A stretch of DNA of 64,000 nucleotides, taken from the NCBI GenBank assembly GCA_037157565.1, contig JAZHRO010000046.1, positions 13,056,501 to 13,120,500 on the forward strand, written 5' to 3'. Shown here in pieces: positions 55,098 to 64,000 of the stretch; position 1 is the stretch's first letter; each line of letters starts with the position of its first letter. The position numbers and the translations under genes are program-made. Below the pieces are notes generated by a model. The model ran no database searches, was not told the origin of the DNA, and saw only the letters and a program-made list of their open reading frames with translations. Source of the DNA: Thalassia testudinum (taxonomy: Eukaryota; Streptophyta; Magnoliopsida; Alismatales; Hydrocharitaceae).

Positions 55098-56685
55098 GCT
55101 TCATTGCGCTCAGTTGATGGTGTTAAACTTAGCACTTAACTGGAGGCAACTTGTCATCTTTGAAAAACTCGAAACCTTCCTGATATATCTCTTTGCTGAA
55201 TTCATATTGCACTTTAGGGTTTGTCCATTAGAACAGTCAACCCCACCTTTGATACTTGTATTAGAGCTGGAAATCATTGGCAACAGTCATTCCAACCCAT
55301 TCATCACCCACCTATTCTAATGTACGATCTAAGCTGAACTCGAACCCTACCTAATTTACAATGAGGAATTGCAAATCTTAGGCATTGGGATATATTAAAG
55401 TGCAAAACACGGTGAAAATCAATGTATGTAAGGGTTTCATCAAAAAAAAAGGAGAAAAGAGGAAAGGAGAGGTCATTTTGAGCTGAATGAAAAAAAAGAA
55501 GGGAAGGAAAAGAAAAGAAAGAAGAAAAAGGAGCAAATAAAAGAAAAAAAGAAAAGAGTCCCTTGAAATTTAATATGGAACCTACTTAACTTTTAGGTTG
55601 GATCGGATGATGAATTAAGACCAGGAGTGCTAAAACTTAGGAAATTAGTGGTGGATACCGACCTTAGGCCTATTGGATCTATTGTAAGGTTTAAACACTC
55701 AAGTATTTGTTAAGATCCGGGTTAGTCCTCAAAAGGTTAAGGAAAATGCGAGGCTGATGTAGTAGATCTAAGGCTTAGGGATTATTCGGCTCCGTTACTT
55801 ACCCTTTAGTTTGCGGGACTTGATAACCTAAGCACCCAAAATCACACACTAAGTCTGGTTCAGTGTGCTTAAAAAAAAATCTGCCAAAAGTGTTCTGTTC
55901 TGAAAGCTATCTCAATGATCTAGCTTAGGAGCAGCTCGACAACACAAGTTGATTGGACGAGTTCCCAGCGCGGAGAAGTGAGAAATTCTCCTTGAAGATA
56001 CTTAATAACATATCGTCTCCTCGGTGCTTGTCTCCTAGGATATCTAAATATTCTACCGGGGGCATGTAAGTACCTTATGCTTGTTCAAGTGCCATGGGCA
56101 GGATTATCCTGAAATATTGATTGCTATGGCCTAAATTTAGCTACAGAATGCTATGGGCGACACTATCTTGAAGTGTCGAAAGCCAGGGTTTTGGGGATTA
56201 TCATGGGTGGTGCTATCTCGAAGCATCAAAAGCCAAGGACCCTTCAAGGATTGATGATGTGGACAAGGAATCTGATACAGATCGTGCTTAGGGTCAATTT
56301 GAAGCTGGATTTAGGGAAAAATAAAAAGAAAAGAGAGAAAACTCCCCAAATGAAAAATCCTTCTCTCTCTTTCTTACAAAAATGCACTGGCAAACTGAAC
56401 CTGGACATGCTACGTCTATGCATGGGTGCTTTAACCGCTGGGGTCAACGAACCTCTAGGCAGTTTTTGCAGCCCTTAGAAGCCTTCGCGGCAGACTTAGG
56501 CTAAAGCTGGTCAGGTCTGGATCTTGGTTGGTACTTGAGTACCTCTAAGCCTATTGTTTGTATTCTGATCTAATTTCTAGAGATGCAGCTTAGTAAGGTA
56601 CCCTGACGGTTACATCTGACTTAGAGACTTGGTTTAATCCATATGATTTTTGCTAAGGGACTAGCAAAAGCTAGGCATTGGGGTA
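55098..56685 (+). other. 3' untranslated region and polypurine tract of element V (LTR-A type)
   Basis: Matches Q's 3' region (20154-20790 and 5371-6347, minus). Contains TTACAATGAGGAATTGC (about 55357), a purine-rich tract (55440-55560), the three hairpin units (56091-56235) and the polypurine tract AGGCATTGGGGTA ending at 56685. No env-like ORF; frames at 55114-55320 and 56173-56478 are not kept in Q. Confidence 0.82.
56091..56235 (+). repeat. Three imperfect hairpin units in V 3' region
   Basis: Units start at about 56091, 56150 and 56200. The second contains CGACACT-(ATCTTGA)-AGTGTCG, a perfect 7-bp stem; the third GGTGCT-(ATCTCGA)-AGCATC. Two end in GAAAGCCAG or AAAAGCCAAG. Same order as in Q at 5775-5965. 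Confidence 0.62.
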
Positions 56686-59304
56686 TGATGGGAATACATC
56701 ATTAGCCTTAACTAGCCCATTTTAGTCTGGAATAAAAGATAAAAGCTCCTACATATCCATCTGAGGGTTATATCTCCACCTTATTGTGTTTTGAGAAAAG
56801 AACAGGAAACTGGGGTTAATTCTATAATTTTAACAGCATATCATGAACAAAAAATAATCAAGGGGTTTGCTAGGGGTAAAATAGAGATCAAATGAGCATT
56901 AAAGACTAATAAGTGGGTCAACACAGACAGAAATGGGGTTTTTACGCATTTTAAGAACTAATATAGCACCCAAAATCCTAATTTCTCACCCGCTTAAGTA
57001 AAAGAGGTTTTAGTCAGGATAAAATTCATTTAAACCTTTTAAAATTCATAGTAAAATATTTCATAAGGTTTTGTACCCTTGATTTGACCTTTGAAACCCA
57101 TTTTGACCTCAAATAGTCTCAGATAGAAAGTTACGCTAATTTAGATTTTTGCACAACTTAGTCAAACTTGATCAAAACTTAAATCTGATTTCACCATCAA
57201 ATTCCTTGGGACCAAATTAGGTTTGTATCAAAATTTGGGCTCAATTAGAGATCATCTTAACCTAGTTTGCATTTTAGTCCAGTCAGACTCTTTCTCTCTC
57301 AAATAGTCCCTCAGCTTTCAAAATCCTTGCAAAGAGCCCCCTAACTTTGTTATCTTCTTCGTAAGCAGGTCTTTGCCGCCATTGAGGTCAACTCGACCTC
57401 CAAGCAAGGTTTGACCACTCTTAAACCTACTCGAATCAATACCAAATCCCACCAAAATTGGTGGGATTGATGTTCACACTTAGGAGAATCATCAGAGATC
57501 AATTTTCAGTCCCAAATCTCTGTTGATTGCTTGTGCGAACGCACGAGAATCATCGGTCTTGTTCCTTCAATCCCAAGCCATGAAGACCTTGTTTCTTGTT
57601 CTAGAGTTGGCCCTGAAGCTCTATAAAGCTCCCTCGTGCACAACCACTCTTCTTTAGTTCGGTTTGGCCTAGACTTCCTCAACTTTCCCTTCCTTCGGCC
57701 ACCTCCGCCGTGACTCTAGCGAGCTACCTCGACTCCCTTCTTTCGGCCACTAGATGGACAAATCAAGCGACCCATCTTCCTCTCGTTCGTCTGCTCCTCG
57801 CATTACCAGCGAGGAGTTCTCTAACTCTTTCTTTCCTCGTCGCCCTCTCATCAGAGGTATTCTCTTCCATGGTGTCGGCCAATCACAGCCGGCACCCTCC
57901 TGCCCCTTTCGACTGTTAACACTAGGTTTCCTTCTCTCCTCTCCATCTCTACTCCACTTATCTCTCTTTAGATTTTAGTTTCAACCATCGATGCCGTCGT
58001 TCACCCTCCATCTTCTCAACGTCCAGCCGAACTCCGGTGACGCCTCCACACCACCATAGACCACCAAACACCATGCCGCAGATCCCAAAAGCTACGCCTC
58101 GTCCATCCGCACAAAACCCTTATTCCAATTTCCACGTTCCACCTACTCCAATGCTCCACCAAACAAACCCACATCTGTTCACCCTTTCCACCTCCATCCG
58201 TCCACCACACATCCTAATTCACCTTGCAAACACCACCATCACCTTCGCCGTCCTCAGGCGAACATCTTGAGATGTTTTAACGTGGTCGTGAGGCCTTATC
58301 TCGTGTTTCAAGTATCTGTCCTCCAACCACCGTCTCCACCATCGTCCCCGACCACGTCCGCCACACTCTGAGCATCTCCAACCTCTCTACCACATTCAGG
58401 CGCTGCGGATTATGCCTGCGTACCCAACTGCAGCGCCAATTGAAGACCTCAGCACCAGCAGCACCTCCAATTGGCGAAGTATCACCCCAACTGCGCTGCG
58501 CGAAGGAAAGCCTGGCACTTTAGTGCCACATCGTGAAGTGAAGAGGCAGCCGCAACGGATATATGGAATTTTTGAACTGAGCTCTCTGCCCAGTAACATG
58601 AGGGGTCGCTTCCCTCATCCCGTACGCACAGCCACCTACCCGCTTACCCGACCGCTCACTCCTTGCTTGCAATACACGCTCGCAGACTTGGACATTGTTC
58701 TAGACCCGATAATCCATATCCAGATCCAATTACATGCTGAGTTTGAGAGAGAGGAGAAAGGAAGGATTTGTGAGAGAGCGGGGGTAGGTTTTGCTCTTGT
58801 AGGCTTGACCTTGTGCGACACTTAGTCGCTGAAGAAAAGTGGTGCTTTGTGCTTAAGAAGGCTTGTAAAGGAGGGGCTTGTGTGGAAGAAAGCCTCTGAA
58901 GAAGAAAAGGAAGCTGAAGAGCCTTGTGCCTATGCTCACATAAGTCGTTTGATCTGAATTAATGATAGCACTGTTACATTATTTAAGTACTATAGTTAAC
59001 ATTGATGAAATTGAATATGAGATGTGTGCTTAATTTAGATAAATAATTGGTGATTCAAATCACCATTATTTTGTCGTTTCTATTTTTTTATCTCATTAAC
59101 ATTTGAGTTACAATTTGACAAATTGTATCTCTATTGTGCTTATTAATTCTGAATGAAGATTAATATGTGAATTTTATATTTGCTCCCTGTGATCGACCTC
59201 GGACTCTTTTGTGATTCTGAGTTATAAATTTACTTGTTTTCGAGCGATTGAGGCTTTGCTATGATGATTACTCTTTAAAAACTACTCAATAGCTCGCTTA
59301 AACA
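56686..59304 (+). repeat. 3' LTR-A of element V
   Basis: Starts TGATGGGAATACATCATTAG, ends CGCTTAAACA. TATAAAG at 57622-57628; GGCACT-TT-AGTGCC at about 58515-58528. The right flank reads CCAGC, within degraded gag-pro sequence of W. V's own 5' LTR is not found. Frames at 57710-58825 overlap on both strands and are not conserved. Confidence 0.9.
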
Positions 59305-60130
59305 CCAGCCATTGCATAATGCCGCCACTCACCCTCCAAGGTGGGCCGACCATTTGGAGTAGAAAGAAGAATTAAAAGAATTAGTGTGGTAATCAAACCA
59401 TGAAAATCTGAAGATCATGAAAGTAATGGCTGACCAGATACTGAACCTCCAAAGTACGCAGAGCTAGATGCTGTAAGAACATAGATTACAGGGAGCCTTG
59501 CCCTCCCAACCCATCCTGAACCCAAGATATGTGCAGAACCAAGGCGCCCTGCCTAGGTTCCAAGCACCACAGGGGCAGGCACATGTAGTACTCCAAGCAA
59601 CTCTTGTACCACCTGGTTACGCCCCAAGTTAGCCTACTCTATTGTCAAACCTGACCTATTTTGCCCCTTCCACTCTACCACTTCAGGGACAGTATGCTGA
59701 TGCAAAAGTTGTCACTCTGAGGAGCAGGAAGATTATACAGGACTGACCATGAGGCAAGCAGGTCATGGTTCTTCTTGTCCACTGTAGGATGGATCATCCT
59801 CCTCTCACCATTATTAAGAGCCCCCTAAGGTGGACAAGGGCAAACGACCTCTGATAGACCCTGAGATTCCCGTCCCTTTTCCTGAAGCTCTCACATGGGA
59901 TTTAGTAAAGAAAAAGGGATACGTAATTTTGAGGGCCTAAAAGCTATGTTCAAGGAAGTCCATATTCAGGTCCCCCTCCTCAAAGTAATAGATCACATTC
60001 CTGTTGTTGCCAGGTTCTTTAAGGACTATTGTACCTTGAGGCGATAGCAGAAAATAAGACAATAGGTGGTACTGTCAAAAGAGGCCAACACGGTTATTTT
60101 GGTTGACTTACCGCCAAAGAAGAAAGACCC
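59305..60130 (+). pseudogene. gag: Gag C-terminus and spacer of element W
   Basis: Damaged, but shows HPPRWADHLE, LQGALPSQPILNPRYVQNQG (as in LPSQPVPNPRN of R), KVVTLRSRKIIQD (about 59706-59745, the gag-pro boundary), and a degraded FKEVHIQVPLLKVIDHIPVV and FFKDYCTLR stretch (about 59945-60045). Many stops. More diverged from the other elements than they are from each other. Confidence 0.75.
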
Positions 60131-61282
60131 TGGTACACCACTCATTTCTTGCTTTTGCAGGATTCTCCATTTGACCGGGCCCTTGTAGACCAGGGCTCGT
60201 CCATCAACCTGACTCCCACTGTCGTATTTGATCAATTTTGATCTGGGCAGTTAAAGCCCACCTCGGTAACCATTCAGTTGGTTGACCGATCGATGAAAAC
60301 ACTAAGGGGGGTGGTTGAAAATGTCATCGTCAAAGTCCGTGGATTCTGCTTTCTAGTGGACCTTTTCATATTAGACATGGAGGTTCCTCCTAACTTCCGC
60401 GATGCACCAATCATTTTGGGTCACCCATTCTTGGCGATAGCTCTAGCGAACATAGATTGTGCATCCGGATGTATGGAGATTACCCAAGGTAATGAAATAC
60501 TTAGATTAGAAATTTTTAGGGCATCAAAGAATTTCAACTGTGATCTGATTGAGAAGGATGGTGAAGATAAGAACTGGGCTTATTGTGGAAACATTGGGTT
60601 TCTTTGCAGTGACGCAATGTCGTATTCATCTTCACTTTCAAGGTTTTTGGACACTGATCCACACGGGACTGAGAACTACGTAGGGCACATTTCATCCCCA
60701 GGATCTGATTGTTTGGGGAGTCTTTATGACCTTAACACCCTAAATTCTGATTTTTTCGATATATCATTTCCTTATTTACCCCTGTTGGTGCAGGATGGTG
60801 TGATTGCTCCAGACGGATTTGGCCCACCTGAGAGACATGCGAATGGGATCCTTGATCCATGTCTGCCCTTGATGGCATTTCCAAACCATAATGTAGGGAG
60901 CATGAGATCAGTTTTCACCGCCTTTGCATTGGGGGAAGACCTTGGATACCTGGTGAGACACTTGGGTGCTGACCTATGGTCACGCTCACCCTCACTCGGA
61001 CCCCATGGTCATAATGGTGTGGGATCTGAACTCTATTTCTTCACTGATGTAGTCACTGCCGACCTCGTTTCAGGTGTAGAGTCAGCAAATAGTAATGCAT
61101 ATTGAGATTATCATATATACATTGCTGATTCTTCTCCTTCCCTATGAGAATCTTCTCCCACAGATGAATTTGTACCCTCCCCACCCATGATTGAACTCAA
61201 GCCCTTACCTAGTTCATTGAAATATGTGTTCCTAGGCAATAGTGAGACATACTCGATTATCATTAGTTCTCACTTAACCTAA
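60131..61282 (+). pseudogene. Protease and long spacer of element W
   Basis: SPFDRALVDQGSSINLTPTV contains the active site as D-Q-G-S. After a stop at 60238 the frame from 60278 is open for 275 codons: VTIQLVDRSMKTLRGVVENV, DLFILDMEVPPNFRDAPIIL, GHPFLAIALANIDCASGCME, then about 170 residues of unrecognised spacer (DTDPHGTENYVGHISSPGSD, GDLGYL-like) rich in Gly, Asp and Pro. After 61105 come ELKPLPSSLKYVFLGNSETY and IIISSHLT, the approach to RT, cut at 61282/61283 by the solo LTR-A. The long intact spacer is much larger than in R, T or P. Confidence 0.85.
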
Positions 61283-63884
61283 TGATGATATCATCATCAG
61301 CCATAGCTAGCTTTAATTAAATAGAATCAATTGACAAATGCTCCTACAAAATGCCTGAGAGCCATAACTCACTGAACATCCTTTCAGAAAAGAGTACATT
61401 AAATTAGGGTTAATTCTACAGTTTTAACGGCATAAAATGAAAGCAGAATAACCACAGGGTTTCCCAGGGGTTAATCTAAGGTCTAATAAGCATTAAGTCT
61501 AATAAGAGGGCCTACACAGAAAGAACGAGTTTTTACGCACTTCGAGAACTGATACAGCTTCTAAAACTCTAATTTCAGACTTGCTTAAATAACAGAGGTT
61601 CTAGTCAGGATAAAATTCATCTAAACATTTTAAAATTCATAGAAAAATATTCTATGTGGTTTCGTATCCTTGATTTGACCATTGGAACCCATTTTGACCT
61701 TAAATAGAGTCTCAGACAGAAAGTTGTCATAATTTGGATTTCTATGCAAATTACCCAGTCAAATTTGGCCAAAACTGTAATCCAACTTCACCATCAGATT
61801 CCTTGGGTCCAAATTAGGTTTGTACCAAAATTTGGACATAATCAGAGATCATCTTGACTGAGTTTGCATTTTAGTCTATTCAGACTCTTCCTCTTTCACA
61901 TACACCCCTAGCTTTTGAAATCCTTGCAAATGACACCCTAGGTTTGTTGTCTTCTTCACAGATCGGTCCCTGCCGCCATTGGAGGTCAACCAACCTCCAG
62001 GCAAGCTTTGACCAAGCCAAATCCCACTCGAATCTTCATCAATTCCCACGAAAATTGGTGGGATTGATGTTCACACCATGACAAATCCATTAGGATTGTT
62101 TTTAACTCCTAAATCACTCTTATTCGTGTGTGTGAACACACAGAATCAGTGGGTTCTTGAATCCTAAGGAGCCAATCATAGTTCCTTTCTGTTCTAGAGC
62201 TCTCCCTGAAGCTTTATAAAGAGTTGGCATGCACAACCGCTCTTCCTTAGATTGGTTTGGCCGCATCTCTTCACCAAAAACTCCTCCCTCCGACCTCCGA
62301 CCAACTCCGGCGAGCTCTCTTCCCCGACTTCCTCGCCCTCTGCCATATACCATAGGTAGAGGGAAACACCTCCCCTCCTTCGCTTCTCTCAACACCGGCC
62401 GGAGCCACCCTACCCCTTTGTCTTCGCCGTTCTCCCTCGCTGGAGACTTCATCTTCCCAGCGATCGGCCAATCAAAGCCAACGCAAACCGTCACCTCTTC
62501 GTCCCATAGTTAGGTCTAGCATCTTCTTCTATCTCTTAAATCAATCGTCAACTCGCCCGCTCCACCTCCATCTTCCTCACGTTCGGCATACCTCCGACGT
62601 GGCCTCCCCAACGCTACACACCCGCTCCACTTCCATAATCTCGCCTCATCTCGCCCATCAAAACCCCTCATTCAATCCCACCAAAAACCCACTCCAACGC
62701 TCCACTGAACACACCCCTCGCCGTTCACCTTTTCCGCCTCCGTTCGGCCACCACACGCTTCCACTCGCCTCACAACCACCACCACCGGACTCCACGTCCT
62801 TCGGTGACACTAGTGAGTCATCTGATTGGGGCTTTTGATCTCGTATGCTTGTTTTAGGTCATCATTGCCCTCCGCCATCACCGCCACCATCTCCAGCTCC
62901 AATTGTAGTCCTCCGACGAGCTCACAGCCCGTATCTACTTCCAAGTGATGTAGGTTTCGTCCGTGTATCTATCTGCAGTTCCAATTGAAGAAGCGAAGCT
63001 ACCAATGGTTGCTATCGAGTGGAGGTTTCATCTGTAGCACTTTTGTGAAGAAGGCGTGGCATTAGTGCCACATCGTGAAGAGAGGAAGAGGCTGCAGCAG
63101 ATATATTACATTTGTGTTCTGGGCTATTCGCCTTAAGAACACAGGGAGAGGTCCCATACTCATTGCTCACGCACTCCTCGGTCATCACCCATGCTCGATG
63201 ACCCTGGTCCATGCTTTCGACCCGATTACCCGAATTCGCTTACCCGTATCCAAATCTGAATAGCCTTGGGTTTGAGAGAAAAGGAGGAATTGTGAGAGAG
63301 TGGGGGAGGGTTTTGCTCTCTGAAGACTCGGCCCTGTGCAACAAGTCGCTGAAGGGAGTTGGGTCCGTTGCTGTGAAGGAGAAGAAAGCCTTGTGGAAGG
63401 CTTTATGAAGAAGGGAAGCTTTATGAAGAAAGAAGAAGGCTTTCTGAAAGCCTTGTGCCTATGACATTTAAGTCGTCTGAAGAGAGAAACCAATGTTTGA
63501 TCTGAGTTAATAATAACACTGATGCATTATTTAAGTACTATAGTTTACAATTGAATTCTGATTTGGAATAATTGAATGCTTTGGATGCATGCTTAATTAA
63601 AGAGGATTAGTGGTGATTCAAATCATCATTGTTTTGATTCTTTCCTTTTTGTTTCATTATACATTGGTTCTTATTTAATATATTTCTAAGTGTTTGATTC
63701 ATTGAATATCTTTATTGTGCTCATTCATTTAAATTCAAGATTAATGTTGTGAATTTCATATTGCTTCCTGTGTTCGACCTTGGACTCTTCTTTGATTCTG
63801 AGCATATAAATTTAATTGTTTTCGAGCGATTGAGGCTTTGCTACAACGAAACGGCTTAAAACTCCTCGAGAGCCCGCATAAACA
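61283..63884 (+). repeat. Solo LTR-A in element W
   Basis: Starts TGATGATATCATCATCAG, ends CCCGCATAAACA. Flanks CCTAA (61278-61282) and CCCAA (63885-63889) fit a 5-bp target duplication with one change; the RT approach continues after it. TATAAA at 62215-62220; GGCATTAGTGCC at about 63057. Frames at 62120-62838 and 63012-63493 lie on both strands and are not conserved. Confidence 0.92.
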
Positions 63885-64000
63885 CCCAAGAACAGGAGTA
63901 GCAATTGATTTCTATACCTCAAGCACATAGGGTTGCTATTGGGTGGAGTATTGTTGATCTCTATGGTATTCGCCCCTCTTATTGTACTCATCATATATAC
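63885..64000 (+). pseudogene. Start of reverse transcriptase of element W, runs off the window
   Basis: EQE-stop-QLI, then HRVAIGWSIVDLYGIRPSYC and THHIY, matching the RT approach of T (HKEAIGWTIHDFRGMEPSYC). Continues past the window end. The small minus-strand frame here is a shadow. Confidence 0.85.

Overview
This window is plant DNA, almost certainly from an angiosperm with a large, repeat-rich genome. I found no host gene in it. Every stretch I could assign belongs to an LTR retrotransposon, mainly Athila-like Ty3/gypsy elements. The evidence is their gag (HEAWERF-type box, YNPGWRNHPNFSW-like box, VTLRSGK boundary), D-x-G-A/S protease, F-M-D-D reverse transcriptase, RNase H, HHCC integrase, and primer-binding sites complementary to the plant tRNA-Asp 3' end. 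Two solo or partial LTRs look like a Ty1/copia SIRE/Maximus-type family. All coding regions are broken by stops and frameshifts, mostly transitions such as TGG to TAG or TGA, so the elements are dead. The species cannot be named from the sequence.

Element names used here. Two LTR types recur: LTR-A (about 2.6 kb, starts TGATGATnn, ends AAACA) and LTR-B (about 1.3 to 1.8 kb, starts TGATGT, ends AACA). Element P (+) is the outer element. Its leader and gag lie at 287-2765, its gag end, pro, RT, RNase H and IN continue at 26345-34206, and its 3' LTR is at 35593-37154. Element Q (-, 2766-26344, target duplication CCTAT) sits in P's gag. It has LTR-A ends and no gag-pol, but carries an unrecognised acidic ORF. 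Element R (-, 6353-20153, target duplication ATCAG) sits in Q's 3' untranslated region and has LTR-B ends plus gag, pro, RT, RNase H and IN. R carries an 890-bp duplicated pol segment around a truncated LTR-B piece. P's protease region is also split by a solo LTR-B (26972-28743) and a solo copia LTR (29214-30982). A partial copia LTR opens the window.

Right of P there are gag/pro remnants of element S (37155-37800), then element T (37801-42978; leader, gag, pro, RT, RNase H, start of IN). T's integrase is cut by element U (42979-51608). U is a chimera: its 5' half has LTR-A, a primer-binding site and the same unrecognised ORF as Q; its 3' half has an integrase tail, an LTR-B-type 3' region and LTR-B. 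A truncated reverse LTR-A (51609-53235) follows, then element V (gag joined to integrase, 3' LTR-A at 56686-59304), then element W (gag end, pro, start of RT), interrupted by a solo LTR-A at 61283-63884 and running off the window.

The most interesting signals are (1) the ORF shared by Q and U, a candidate undescribed protein carried by a non-autonomous LTR element; (2) a tRNA-like module with A-box and B-box motifs at constant spacing in six LTR-B copies; (3) paired hairpin repeats around an A-rich tract in LTR-B-type 3' regions, and a three-unit hairpin array in LTR-A-type 3' regions; and (4) rearrangements with microhomology inside R and between the halves of U. All identities are by eye; no alignment or search was run.
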